Source of the DNA: JAYVJH01 sp043777595
GTDB taxonomy: Bacteria; Bacteroidota; Bacteroidia; Cytophagales; Spirosomataceae
Direction of reading: 5' to 3'
DNA: 59,778 nt
Assembly (NCBI GenBank): GCA_043777595.1
Contig: JAYWHT010000032.1
Location: 1-59,778, forward strand
Shown: piece after piece, positions 9,121-17,880 of the stretch
Numbering within the stretch: the stretch's first letter is position 1
Layout: each line of letters opens with the position of its first letter
Position numbers and translations under genes: made by a program
Notes under the pieces: generated by a model
Told to the model about the DNA's origin: nothing
Database searches by the model: none
Seen by the model: the letters and a program-made list of their open reading frames with translations, nothing else

Positions 9121-10652
9121 CGAAAGGTACTACCTGTGTCTAAAATATCTAATTCTTGTTTAAAAAATGCTGGTTGCAACTGTACTTTATCCCCCAGTTC
9201 CATGATATTGCCCGTTTGTTTTTTATAGTTTTTCCACTCAGGCAAGCCTACGCCATTTGGATTACCTGTTTTAGCAAAATTGACCCAATAAGACGACATC
9301 GTATTTTCTAAATTTCTGTCGGTTTGTTGCCAATCACGTTGCCATTTGTTGAGAGTATGCAGTGCATAAGGCACCTCAGAAGTATGAAACGCCCCATAAT
9401 TTGGAAAGTTTGGCTTGTCGGGCGGTACGTGGCTGAAATGGTACAGGTAGGCTGGGTACTTGCTAAAAATCGCCAAACTATGCGAAGGCAAAACAGCAAA
9501 CTCAAACATACCCAATTTGATTTGGGAGGCTTTGGACTGGGCATCTGTTTGGGCTGGGAATACACTCAAAAATGTTTCTGTTTTGTTACCATAGTTGTTT
9601 TGCGCCTCTTTTTTGAATTTTTCGGCAGTCATACTCTCTCCACCCATCAATGCACCGTCGCCTGTTACCCAGCCTGTCATAATCGGTACATCGTTGTGTA
9701 GCCTATTGGCAAAATGTTGCCATAAATCAATCGGCAATACGTATCCATCTAAAGTAACTCCAAACCTATCTGTCATTTTGTGGCTTAGTATTTGAATCTC
9801 TTCGGCTGTTTTTTGACGTAGTTCTGCTATACTTATTGCATTTGCTTTCTGCATAAATAGTAAGCCCTGTGCTTCTGATGCGGCCAAGTCTTTTTTGATT
9901 TTGAGACTCGACAACAACCCACCACTTTGAGCAATAGCCCGATGAAACAAACCCTTTGCCAAAGGCGATGCCACCAAGGCATTGACACTAAACGCACCTG
10001 CCGACTGCCCTGCAATAGTTACGTTTGTGGGGTCGCCACCAAAAGCTGCAATGTTTTTTTGAACCCACTGCAAAGCTGCTATTTGGTCTAAAAACCCATA
10101 ATTACCTGAACTATTATGACCTGACTCTTTGCTTAACTCGGGGTGCGCCATAAAGCCCAATACGCCTACTCGGTAGTTGATACTCACAAAAACAATGCCT
10201 TTTTTTGCCATTTCTTCGCCATCATATACCGCACAATTACTCGACCCACTCGACAAACCACCACCATAAATCCAGACAAAAACGGCTTGCTTTGCCTTAT
10301 TGGTTTTGACAGATGTCCAAACATTGAGATACAAACAGTCTTCGCTCAGTGGTTCGGGTTGGGCTATAAATTCTTCCGACCAACACATAAACGGCATAGG
10401 TTTATCTTGAATTGGACTGGCCGAGAAAGCATTACACTGCCGCACACCCAACCATTTTTTGACGGCTTGCGGGGCTTTCCAGCGCAAATCACCCACGGGC
10501 GGAGCAGCAAAAGGTACATTTTTGAAAATTCGGACAGACTTATCAGCATTGGTAAGCCCTTCAACAGTGCCGTCCGATAGCTTAATGATAGGGTTTTGAG
10601 CCATTGAAACAACCGAAACAAAGAAGCACAAAAAAAGTGATTGTATTTTCAT
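9117..10652 (-). CDS. Secreted carboxylesterase type B
   Basis: A 511-residue alpha/beta hydrolase with a signal peptide (MKIQSLFLCFFVSVVSMAQ). Family landmarks are all present: VPFAAPPVGDLRWK near residue 46, EDCLYLNVW, the oxyanion-hole VWIYGGG, and the nucleophile elbow GQSAG with Ser217. The likely catalytic His lies in GAFHTSEVPYA and the acid in the GWVTGDGAL region. It hydrolyses carboxylic esters in the periplasm or outside the cell; the substrate is unknown. It is the first gene of a three-gene minus-strand run ending in the TonB receptor, so the ester product may be what the receptor imports (inference). A second, differently organised family member lies at 50009-51640. Confidence 0.9.
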   Translation of the reverse strand: MKIQSLFLCFFVSVVSMAQNPIIKLSDGTVEGLTNADKSVRIFKNVPFAAPPVGDLRWKAPQAVKKWLGVRQCNAFSASPIQDKPMPFMCWSEEFIAQPEPLSEDCLYLNVWTSVKTNKAKQAVFVWIYGGGLSSGSSNCAVYDGEEMAKKGIVFVSINYRVGVLGFMAHPELSKESGHNSSGNYGFLDQIAALQWVQKNIAAFGGDPTNVTIAGQSAGAFSVNALVASPLAKGLFHRAIAQSGGLLSSLKIKKDLAASEAQGLLFMQKANAISIAELRQKTAEEIQILSHKMTDRFGVTLDGYVLPIDLWQHFANRLHNDVPIMTGWVTGDGALMGGESMTAEKFKKEAQNNYGNKTETFLSVFPAQTDAQSKASQIKLGMFEFAVLPSHSLAIFSKYPAYLYHFSHVPPDKPNFPNYGAFHTSEVPYALHTLNKWQRDWQQTDRNLENTMSSYWVNFAKTGNPNGVGLPEWKNYKKQTGNIMELGDKVQLQPAFFKQELDILDTGSTFR

Positions 10653-10732
10653 TTAATTGGTTTTTGTGGTTAAAGGCTTTTTTAGCTCAATGGCTAAAAC
10701 CAGTAGCAACTAATAGCTATGTTTATGACTTG

Positions 10733-10752
10733 CCTCCAGATTTATCTGGGGG
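10733..10752. repeat. Small palindrome between the esterase and the phosphorylase genes
   Basis: CCTCCAGAT / ATCTGGGGG with a two-base loop and one G:T-type mismatch. It sits in the divergent intergenic region 10653-10798, upstream of both genes. Confidence 0.4.
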
Positions 10753-10768
10753 AATCGCAAAAAAACAA

Positions 10769-10776
10769 TAGTTTTG
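10769..10776 (+). promoter_or_regulatory. -7 box TAGTTTTG before the nucleoside phosphorylase gene
   Basis: TAGTTTTG fits TAnnTTTG and lies 22 bases before the ATG at 10799. No TTG or TTTG is seen at the expected -33 distance, so this is a half-match only. Confidence 0.3.
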
Positions 10777-10798
10777 CGGTTCATAAATTTTAATTCTA

Positions 10799-11644
10799 AT
10801 GACTTTTGAACAAATAACGGAAACTACTGAGTTTATACAAAATCAAATCAATGATTTTATTCCTTTTTATGGTATAATTTTGGGAACGGGCTTGGGTGGA
10901 TTGGTACAAGAGATTGACATTGAGTATGATATAGCTTACGATACTATTCCAAACTTTCCAGTTTCTACGGTCGAGTCGCACAAAGGGCGGCTGTTGTTTG
11001 GGACGCTCTCAGGCCAAAAGGTAGTTTGTATGCAAGGTCGTTTTCATTATTATGAGGGCTACTCCATGGCACAGGTTACGTTTCCAGTACGAATAATGAA
11101 ACTACTGGGAATACAGCAAATGATAGTTTCTAATGCCTCTGGCGGGCTGAACCCCAGCTATCAGACAGGCGATTTGATGATAATAAACGACCATATCGGT
11201 CAGTTTTTGCCAGAAAACCCACTCAGGGGTACTAATTTTGACAATTTGGGCGATAGATTCCCAGATATGAGCCAAGTCTATGACCCTCAGCTAATTACCA
11301 AAGCCCTTGATATAGCCCAACGACACCAGATTAGGTGCCACCAAGGCGTATATGTGGGCGTAACGGGTCCACAGTTAGAAACCAGAGCCGAGTATAGAAT
11401 GTTGCGATTGCTGGGGGCTGATGTAGTAGGTATGAGTACCGTTCCCGAGATTATTGTGGCTCGACAAATGAACGTACCTTGTTTTGGTATTTCGGTCATT
11501 ACCGATATGTGTATTCCTGAATTGTTAGAAAAAGCCGAATTATCCAAAATATTAGCCATTGCACACAAAGCCGAACCAAATATGACGCTGATTATAAGGT
11601 CGTTAGTAGCTACTACTGCCGATACTTCGCCATCGCTTCTTTGA
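10799..11644 (+). CDS. punA: Purine nucleoside phosphorylase, trimeric type
   Basis: A 281-residue cytoplasmic enzyme that splits purine nucleosides with phosphate into base and (deoxy)ribose 1-phosphate, in purine salvage. Motifs are clear: GTGLGGL (29-35), SHKGRLLFG, GRFHYYEGY, NASGGLN, GPQLETRAEYR with base-binding Glu194, and GMSTVPE. In the segment VITDM, residue 236 is Asp. Classical 6-oxopurine enzymes have Asn there (human Asn243), and Asp favours 6-amino purines in human mutants and in methylthioadenosine phosphorylase. Its last 32 bases overlap the 3' end of the convergent M48 gene. Family assignment is firm; substrate preference is open. Confidence 0.93.
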   Translation: MTFEQITETTEFIQNQINDFIPFYGIILGTGLGGLVQEIDIEYDIAYDTIPNFPVSTVESHKGRLLFGTLSGQKVVCMQGRFHYYEGYSMAQVTFPVRIMKLLGIQQMIVSNASGGLNPSYQTGDLMIINDHIGQFLPENPLRGTNFDNLGDRFPDMSQVYDPQLITKALDIAQRHQIRCHQGVYVGVTGPQLETRAEYRMLRLLGADVVGMSTVPEIIVARQMNVPCFGISVITDMCIPELLEKAELSKILAIAHKAEPNMTLIIRSLVATTADTSPSLL

Positions 11645-12398
11645 TTTTGAGAATACGATTTTCGGGGCTGGGGTGCGTACTGGTAAAATCAGACTTGCTT
11701 TCGCCAGAGCCACCAGCCGCTTCGTCCAATATTTTCATTACCTCTATCATTGCTTCGGGGTTGTGGCCTGTGCCGATGGCGTATTTTACACCAAAGTCGT
11801 CGGCTTCGAGTTCGTCATCACGGCCATATTTGAGGTTCATCAAGTTGGCTACATATTGCGCTACTGCACCATTGCTATATCCACCGTCCGACATTCCAAC
11901 TGTGGCCGCACCAGCCAATCCAGCTATTAACTCTTGCTTGGCCATTTGTTGAGCAGAGTGCCGACCAATGACATGACCGATTTCATGACCTAATACACCC
12001 GCCAACTGGTCTTCGGTTTTGAGGCGTTTGAGTAAGCCCATTGTAATAAAAATTTGCCCCCCAGGTACTGCAAAAGCATTGACAGTTTCGGGGTCGGCCA
12101 ATACATGAAAGTCAAACTGATAAGGTGAGTTTTTGGCTTCTGTACTTTGTATGATACTCTGACCGATTTTTTTTACCAAAAACTGCGCCTTTTCGTCCTG
12201 ATATAGTCCGCCATATTCTGCGGCCATTGATGGTGCGCTCTGTAAGCCTAATGCCACTTCTTCTTGTGGTGTCATACTCACTTTTTGTCGTTGGCCTGTT
12301 ACAGGGTTTACCTGCATTTTACTAAAATAACCAAACAATGCCACGCCAGCCATAACAAGCATGACCAATAAACGGCCTTTGATTCCTGAATTAAACAT
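11613..12398 (-). CDS. M48-family zinc metalloprotease, membrane-anchored
   Basis: A 261-residue protein with one N-terminal hydrophobic segment (LLVMLVMAGVALFGYFS, residues 10-26), so it is anchored in the inner membrane or exported. The M48 peptidase domain carries HEIGH at 138-142 and the downstream glutamate ligand in DELEADDFGV; NAFAVPGGQIF is the conserved strand before the helix. It fits the LoiP/YcaL/BepA-like group that degrades misfolded envelope proteins. It is convergent with the phosphorylase gene, with 32 bases of 3' overlap, and divergent from the peroxiredoxin gene. Confidence 0.9.
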   Translation of the reverse strand: MFNSGIKGRLLVMLVMAGVALFGYFSKMQVNPVTGQRQKVSMTPQEEVALGLQSAPSMAAEYGGLYQDEKAQFLVKKIGQSIIQSTEAKNSPYQFDFHVLADPETVNAFAVPGGQIFITMGLLKRLKTEDQLAGVLGHEIGHVIGRHSAQQMAKQELIAGLAGAATVGMSDGGYSNGAVAQYVANLMNLKYGRDDELEADDFGVKYAIGTGHNPEAMIEVMKILDEAAGGSGESKSDFTSTHPSPENRILKIKEAMAKYRQ

Positions 12399-12543
12399 AT
12401 GTGTTAATGTAAAATTGATAATGAAAAATGTGTTGGTTTAGATTGCCTCAACACAATAAGTAACTCAGCAAAATTATTGGAAAATTATTAAATTCTCACG
12501 AACATTGTCATTCATTTTTACAAAATCCAAAAATTACACTCTT

Positions 12544-13011
12544 ATGGCATTACAAATAGGCGATCAAGCACCCGATTTTAAACTCTTTAATACCAACAAA
12601 AAAGAAGTCTTGCTATCAGATTTTAGTGGCAAAAATCTTATTATTCACTTCTTTCCTTTGGCATTTACTGGCACCTGTACAACGCAACTCTGCACGATGC
12701 GTGACGACATGGCCTTTTATAGCGGCCTTGGTGCAGAGGTAATTGGCATTTCGGTAGATTCACTTTTTACGCTCGAAAAATACAAAGCAGAGCAGGGTTT
12801 ACCGTTCGACTTACTGTCGGATTTCAATAAGACGGTCGCACCTGCTTATGGTGCTTTTTATGAACATTTTGTACTCAATATGAACGGTGTTGCCAAACGT
12901 TCGGCTTTTGTGGTCGATAAAACTGGTACAATTCAATATGCCGAAGTGTTAGAAAGTGCGGGCGATTTGCCTAATTTTGATGCTATTAAAGTCGTTTTGA
13001 CAAGATTATAG
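12544..13011 (+). CDS. Peroxiredoxin (AhpC/TSA family, AhpE/BCP-like)
   Basis: A 155-residue thioredoxin-fold peroxidase that reduces hydrogen or organic peroxides in the cytoplasm. The ATG at 12544 is preferred over an in-frame ATG at 12505 because MALQIGDQAPDF is the normal family start. The peroxidatic Cys45 lies in FPLAFTGTC (Thr42 and Cys45), and Cys50 (QLC) is placed to resolve it within the same helix, as in atypical two-Cys enzymes. It is divergent from the M48 protease gene, 145 bases apart, and the convergent VOC-like gene ends five bases after it. Confidence 0.9.
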   Translation: MALQIGDQAPDFKLFNTNKKEVLLSDFSGKNLIIHFFPLAFTGTCTTQLCTMRDDMAFYSGLGAEVIGISVDSLFTLEKYKAEQGLPFDLLSDFNKTVAPAYGAFYEHFVLNMNGVAKRSAFVVDKTGTIQYAEVLESAGDLPNFDAIKVVLTRL

Positions 13012-13016
13012 TTTTT

Positions 13017-14135
13017 TTAATTTCTCAAAAAAGTAAACTCTAACTTCTTCACAGGCTTGTTTTGTGAAGAAGTTTTCTCTATGATTTGCCAGGCAGCACC
13101 GTCTGGCCCTACAAAGGTGAAGGCATTTTCGCCAAATTCGTTTTTCTGTATTTTAGTTGGTTTAATGTTTTGTTGTAATATCAAGTCATAGACCATCAAT
13201 AGCTTGGGTGCCCAGAACGAGTGCAATGTCATACCCAGTTCGCCAATGCGCTGGTGTGCAGAGCGGTCGGGTTTGGGTGCACGGGGTGCAAAAAACTTTA
13301 ATTTTCCACAAATATTATTGGGCGACACAAACCCTCGGTAGTCGTGCGAGTAGCCATCGGGCATCTGAAAAACCTGCTTTGGCCCTTTGAGCCAGTCGCC
13401 ATCTACGGTATGTTTTTCTTGCTCGGGTTTCATACCCAAAGCCGCTGAATAATAGCGTGTTACAACATCAATATCGCCTTTTATCATAAAGTCGTGATGT
13501 GTAAATTCACTCGTTTGAAGATTTGAGTGTGCGCCAATAGTTCCATAACCATCAATGGTATAGCCATAACGCTGAAAGAAAACATGGGTAAAAAAATCGC
13601 CATAAATACCCGTTTCACGAACGCCAAGCGACCGATTGAAAAAATCGGTTTTTTGGTTGGCTTTAATTTTGAGTGGGTCGTCAAATATTGGCTCAATGGG
13701 TAGCCATTTTTCACCATTGGCTCGCTCGGCTTTGTAAATATCTACGATTCTGATGATGTCGTTGGTTTTCATAACGGCCATACGCTGCCCTATGGTTTCG
13801 GGCTGTACATAGCCTACGCCTTCGCCTGTGGGTTTGTCCCAGACCAATATTCGTAGTAAGCCGTGTGAATCAATTATACCGTTTTGAAGCCTGAACGATT
13901 GTAATTTAGAATCAACGCCATACATTTCTTTGGCTTGTGTGGCAGTATAATTAGCTGAATCTTTGACAGTAAAACCAAATTCACCAAAATATTTAATCAG
14001 ATAGTTTTTTTGGCTTTCGGGTGCGCCTACCATTACCTCATACACCCCGCTGATGCCTGTGTCGGGGAGGGTTTGTGAATATAGACCAGACAGTGAGCAA
14101 TAAATGATAAAAGCGGTGAGAAGCAGTTTTTTCAT
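13017..14135 (-). CDS. Secreted VOC/glyoxalase-fold protein of unknown substrate
   Basis: A 372-residue exported protein (signal peptide MKKLLLTAFIIYCSLSGLYS). Two paired modules resemble the vicinal-oxygen-chelate fold: YLIKYFGEFGFTV...LVWDKPTGEG in the first half, and DIDVVTRYYSAALGM...FVGPDGAAWQIIEK in the second. These segments match the alpha-beta core of glyoxalases and dioxygenases. The N-terminal part (VYEVMVGAPESQKNY) also fits such a module. Export is unusual for the superfamily but is seen in Bacteroidota. Metal ligands cannot be assigned with confidence. It is convergent to the peroxiredoxin gene. Confidence 0.65.
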   Translation of the reverse strand: MKKLLLTAFIIYCSLSGLYSQTLPDTGISGVYEVMVGAPESQKNYLIKYFGEFGFTVKDSANYTATQAKEMYGVDSKLQSFRLQNGIIDSHGLLRILVWDKPTGEGVGYVQPETIGQRMAVMKTNDIIRIVDIYKAERANGEKWLPIEPIFDDPLKIKANQKTDFFNRSLGVRETGIYGDFFTHVFFQRYGYTIDGYGTIGAHSNLQTSEFTHHDFMIKGDIDVVTRYYSAALGMKPEQEKHTVDGDWLKGPKQVFQMPDGYSHDYRGFVSPNNICGKLKFFAPRAPKPDRSAHQRIGELGMTLHSFWAPKLLMVYDLILQQNIKPTKIQKNEFGENAFTFVGPDGAAWQIIEKTSSQNKPVKKLEFTFLRN

Positions 14136-14180
14136 GTTGATTTGGTTGATTTAGGAAATCTGTTGCTTGAACATCTATTG

Positions 14181-14200
14181 CAGTTGGCTGAAGCCAACTG
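14181..14200. repeat. Perfect short palindrome CAGTTGGCT/AGCCAACTG
   Basis: A nine-base stem with a two-base loop in the spacer between the VOC-like gene and the possible nuclease gene. The arm sequence AGCCAAC recurs in the hairpin at 49925-49958. Confidence 0.5.
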
Positions 14201-14226
14201 ATAGCAAATATTGATTCTGTTTTTAT

Positions 14227-14829
14227 TCAATAAAAACCCTTCTGCGCCAGTATAGGTTCGCTACCCCAGAGTTTGGCCAATAACTGAATATCTATTGGAA
14301 AAAAACTCGATGACCCATCATAGTTTTGATTGATAGGGCAAAGCAGTCGATTGTCTTCTATTCGGCAGGTTTTTTGTCGCAAGTCGGCTCTAATCTGTAT
14401 TTGGCCGCTGTCTATTTTGGTTTGAATAAACTTTAAATCTACGACTGCATATTTGACAAAGCCATTGGATAGTGCAACGTTTTTGTGGCCATCGGTGATA
14501 CCATAGACAAAATAGTCGGCCTTGATTTTATAAAATTCCGATTCTTGTTGGCCATTTTTTGTACTTTTATCTCGTCTATATCGTATCGTAAAGTCATTGT
14601 AGGCTTGGTATTTTACTTCTCTAAATCGTTCTTGAACGGTTGTAATTTGGCCTACTTCATTCAAAAAAACATAATCAATACCCTCCGAAATGTCCAACAG
14701 TCGAGCTTGTTCGGGTTTCATTCTGACAGCCGACCAGCCCAGCGGCTCGTAGATTTGAGCCATGGCCAACCGCCAATGAACGTCGTCCGAAAAAGATTGG
14801 TCAGATTGGTACGCAGTTTGGGCAGCCAT
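14227..14829 (-). CDS. Possible PD-(D/E)XK nuclease-fold protein (200 aa)
   Basis: A 200-residue soluble protein without signal peptide. The order Asp (GIDYVFL), 18-20 residues, then TVQERFRE and later KIKADYFVYGITD is like the core of PD-(D/E)XK nucleases, in which an acidic residue on one strand is followed by an E/Q-x-K/R on the next and a Tyr/Phe-rich strand. I recall similar unnamed bacterial endonuclease-like proteins with TVQEKFR and ADYFVYG segments. It is divergent from the ALDH7-type gene, with which it shares a 68-base intergenic region. Family assignment is moderate, function open. Confidence 0.5.
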   Translation of the reverse strand: MAAQTAYQSDQSFSDDVHWRLAMAQIYEPLGWSAVRMKPEQARLLDISEGIDYVFLNEVGQITTVQERFREVKYQAYNDFTIRYRRDKSTKNGQQESEFYKIKADYFVYGITDGHKNVALSNGFVKYAVVDLKFIQTKIDSGQIQIRADLRQKTCRIEDNRLLCPINQNYDGSSSFFPIDIQLLAKLWGSEPILAQKGFY

Positions 14830-14839
14830 CGTAGATTGA

Positions 14840-14871
14840 TTTGTATGGTTACAAAAATAGCCTTAATTTTG
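14840..14871 (+). promoter_or_regulatory. Consensus Bacteroidota promoter before the aldehyde dehydrogenase gene
   Basis: TTTG (14840-14843), a 20-base spacer and TAATTTTG (14864-14871) match both elements of the consensus. The ATG at 14898 is 26 bases further on. This supports that start over an in-frame upstream ATG inside the promoter. Confidence 0.6.
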
Positions 14872-14897
14872 AACAAACAAAAAATCAGATAAATAAC

Positions 14898-16424
14898 ATG
14901 AAAGACATTCTTGACAAACTACAAATCAAGACACTCAACAACGGTCTAAGTACGGGGCTTAACGACTGGGCTGGCGGTGGCCAAACTATCAAATCATACT
15001 CGCCTGTTGATGGGCAGCTTATTGCAGAAGTTAGTACCGCAACCCGTCAAGACTACGACCAAACGATAGCAACGGCACAGGCAGCTTTTGAGTCGTGGCG
15101 GCTTGTACCTGCCCCCAAACGTGGCGAAATAGTACGACAAATGGGCGATCAATTTAGAAAATACAAAACAGAGTTGGGTACGCTCGTGAGCTACGAAATG
15201 GGTAAAAGCCTACAAGAAGGGCTGGGCGAAGTACAAGAAATGATAGACATCTGTGATTTTGCGGTTGGACTTTCTCGCCAGTTATACGGCCTCACTATGC
15301 ACTCCGAGCGACCGTTACATCGTATGTACGAACAATGGCAACCGATGGGCGTAGTTGGTATTATTTCAGCTTTTAACTTTCCAGTGGCCGTTTGGTCATG
15401 GAATGCTGCCTTGGCTTGGGTTTGTGGCGATGTATGCGTGTGGAAACCGTCCGAAAAAACACCATTGGTAGCATTAGCTTGTCAAAATATCATTCAGGAA
15501 GTACTCAAAAATAACGACATTGCCGAGGGGGTTTCGTGCCTTATTACGGGCGAACGTGAAGTAGGCGAATGGCTTGCTGCCGATATAAATGTAGGGTTGG
15601 TGTCGGCAACTGGAAGCACTCGAATGGGTAAAGCCGTGGCCGTGGCTGTGGCTGGTCGTTTGGGGCGCAGTTTGTTAGAATTGGGCGGCAACAATGCCAT
15701 AATCGTTTCTGAACAGGCCGATTTGCAAGCTGCCATTCCTGCTATTGTGTTTGGGGCGGTAGGTACGGCAGGCCAACGCTGCACAACAACCCGCCGACTG
15801 ATTGTGCATGAGGATATTTACGAAGATGTAAAAAATACACTCAAAAAAGCATACAGTCAATTAAAAATCGGAAATCCACTCAATGCCAATAATCACGTTG
15901 GGCCGCTAATTGACACCCTGGCAGTCGATGGCTATTTGTTGGCAGTGGCCGAAGTTCGGAAACTCAACGGGCATTTTGTGGTAGAGCCAGAAGTCTTGTC
16001 TGGTTCTGGCTTTGAGTCTGGTTGTTATGTGCAGCCTTGTATAGCCGAAGTACAAAACCATTGGCCAATAGTACAGCATGAAACTTTTGCACCAATATTA
16101 TATCTAATTAAATACAAAACACTGAGCGAAGCCATAGCCTTGCAAAATGGCGTTCCACAGGGCTTATCGTCTGCTATTTTTACTCTGAATATGCGTGAGG
16201 CCGAGCAATTTTTGTCAGTATCTGGTTCAGACTGTGGTATTGCCAACGTAAATATTGGCACGTCTGGTGCGGAGATTGGCGGGGCGTTTGGTGGCGAAAA
16301 AGAAACTGGCGGAGGCCGTGAGTCTGGCTCAGATGCTTGGAAAAACTACATGCGCCGACAAACCAATACAATCAATTATGGCACAACATCGCCGCTGGCA
16401 CAAGGTATAAAATTTGATTTTTGA
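14898..16424 (+). CDS. Aldehyde dehydrogenase of the ALDH7 (antiquitin-like) family
   Basis: A 508-residue NAD(P)-dependent dehydrogenase. The segment SERPLHRMYEQWQPMGVVG and the following AFNFPVAVWSWNAALAW match the ALDH7/alpha-aminoadipate semialdehyde dehydrogenase group. LELGGNN holds the general-base Glu and VGTAGQRCTTTRRL the catalytic Cys. The C-terminal EIGGAFGGEKETGGGRE is also typical. Members oxidise lysine-derived alpha-aminoadipate semialdehyde or related aldehydes. The start is set at 14898 because an earlier Met lies in the promoter. The gene is single, with a shared hairpin terminator against convergent sufD. Confidence 0.9.
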   Translation: MKDILDKLQIKTLNNGLSTGLNDWAGGGQTIKSYSPVDGQLIAEVSTATRQDYDQTIATAQAAFESWRLVPAPKRGEIVRQMGDQFRKYKTELGTLVSYEMGKSLQEGLGEVQEMIDICDFAVGLSRQLYGLTMHSERPLHRMYEQWQPMGVVGIISAFNFPVAVWSWNAALAWVCGDVCVWKPSEKTPLVALACQNIIQEVLKNNDIAEGVSCLITGEREVGEWLAADINVGLVSATGSTRMGKAVAVAVAGRLGRSLLELGGNNAIIVSEQADLQAAIPAIVFGAVGTAGQRCTTTRRLIVHEDIYEDVKNTLKKAYSQLKIGNPLNANNHVGPLIDTLAVDGYLLAVAEVRKLNGHFVVEPEVLSGSGFESGCYVQPCIAEVQNHWPIVQHETFAPILYLIKYKTLSEAIALQNGVPQGLSSAIFTLNMREAEQFLSVSGSDCGIANVNIGTSGAEIGGAFGGEKETGGGRESGSDAWKNYMRRQTNTINYGTTSPLAQGIKFDF

Positions 16425-16466
16425 ATTAGGTTTGACAACTTTCAAAAGAGCTATCAAACCTAATTC
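16423..16466. terminator. Two-way hairpin between the aldehyde dehydrogenase gene and sufD
   Basis: Perfect 13-base arms GAATTAGGTTTGA (16423-16435) and TCAAACCTAATTC (16454-16466) span the space between the convergent stops. It can serve both transcripts. Confidence 0.6.
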
Positions 16467-16473
16467 AGCAAGT

Positions 16474-17793
16474 TTATTCTCCCAATTTCGTTTCAATCAA
16501 TCCTTCAAGATAGGCTCTAATAGGGTCTATCTTGATTTGGCTGATTACGTCTTCACAGAATGCAAACATCAGCAATGTCATGGCTTGTGCCTTGGGAATA
16601 CCCCGTGAACGCATATAAAACAGAGCCTCATCGTTGAGTTTGCCAGTGGTTGTGCCGTGCGAACATTTTACGTCGTCAGCGTATATTTCTAACTGTGGTT
16701 TGGTGTTCATCGAAGCCTCGTCCGACAGCACTACATTGCGGCAAGACTGGTAGGCATTTGTTTTTTGAGCATCTTGTCTTACAAAAATCTTACCATTAAA
16801 AACCCCCACCGACTTATCTTTCAAAATCCCTTTGTAGAGTTCGTTGCTATAACAGTTTGGCATGACATGATCTACAAGTGTATGATTATCAACGTGTTGA
16901 ACGCCATTTGGAAAGTATAAGCCATACATATAAGCCTCGCTATGCTCGCCACTAAATACTACGTTGAGGTTGTTTCTCACAAAGCCGCCATTGAGGGTAA
17001 CGGTCGCTGAATAAAAATGACTATTGGCGGCTTGGCTTACTTGCGTTGTGCCAATATGATACGTTTTTTCGGACTCGTTCTGAATTTTATAATGTTGCAG
17101 ATTGGCATTTTGGCCTACTACTATTTCGGTAACGGTATTGGTAAAACCTGCAAAGTCGCCAACTGTACGGTATGCTTCGGCAATTTTGGCTTCGGCGTTT
17201 TGGCCAATTACAATCAAGTTACGGGGCTGTGCGCCAGCGTTTTGGGTACGGGCATCGGTAATAAACCTCAAAATAATCGGCTCTGCCACTACTTTGTTAT
17301 CGGGTACAACAATCACAACACCATCGCTGGCTGTAGCTGTGTTGAGTGCCGTAAATGCTTCGTTTTGCGAATTGGTATATTTATCAAAATAAGTATTTAT
17401 CAATTCAGGATTCGACCTAATGGCTTCCGTTAGGCTACTGATTTTGAGATTTTGGTCAGACGAAACAATAACCGATAACTCTGGTTTATAGATACCATTA
17501 ACAAAATAAAGAATATTACCTTCTAAGTTTGGAATGTCGAGGGTGTCCACCTCAGTTTGGCCAAAATCAGTTTTTTGACCAAAATCAAAACTTTGTTTGA
17601 CCAACTCTTTGACGTTACTATATTTCCATTCTTCGTGTCTGATGGTCGGAAATCCTAATTTATCAAAGTTTTCAAGAGCCGCTTTGCGAGTTTGGTGCAA
17701 AACTGCCTTGCTCTCACCGTTGATGAGGGCTTCGTTGGCCCGAAAATCGGCGATGAGTTTATTTTTGAGGTCAGTATTTTGTGTCAAATCCAT
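16474..17793 (-). CDS. sufD: Fe-S cluster assembly protein SufD
   Basis: A 439-residue scaffold component of the SUF system, which forms the SufBC2D complex that builds iron-sulfur clusters in the cytoplasm. The right-handed beta-helix core ends with the family signature EIYADDVKCSHGTTTG and LFYMRSRGI near the C-terminus. The N-terminal part (FDKLGFPTIRHEEWKY) is also standard. It lies downstream of sufC, but a DUF433 gene and a folded repeat stand between them, leaving 184 bases without a gene before its start. sufB is not in the window. Confidence 0.93.
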   Translation of the reverse strand: MDLTQNTDLKNKLIADFRANEALINGESKAVLHQTRKAALENFDKLGFPTIRHEEWKYSNVKELVKQSFDFGQKTDFGQTEVDTLDIPNLEGNILYFVNGIYKPELSVIVSSDQNLKISSLTEAIRSNPELINTYFDKYTNSQNEAFTALNTATASDGVVIVVPDNKVVAEPIILRFITDARTQNAGAQPRNLIVIGQNAEAKIAEAYRTVGDFAGFTNTVTEIVVGQNANLQHYKIQNESEKTYHIGTTQVSQAANSHFYSATVTLNGGFVRNNLNVVFSGEHSEAYMYGLYFPNGVQHVDNHTLVDHVMPNCYSNELYKGILKDKSVGVFNGKIFVRQDAQKTNAYQSCRNVVLSDEASMNTKPQLEIYADDVKCSHGTTTGKLNDEALFYMRSRGIPKAQAMTLLMFAFCEDVISQIKIDPIRAYLEGLIETKLGE

Positions 17794-17880
17794 ATTGTTT
17801 ATTCGTGTACTATAATTTGTTGGGTGTCTATTTCGATAAAAGAAAAACGTTTAATTTTATTTGAAATAGAATCTAAGTTG

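Noticed and set aside
14841..14897. Upstream in-frame ATG of the aldehyde dehydrogenase
   Set aside because: It falls within the consensus promoter (14840-14871), so the transcript would not contain it.
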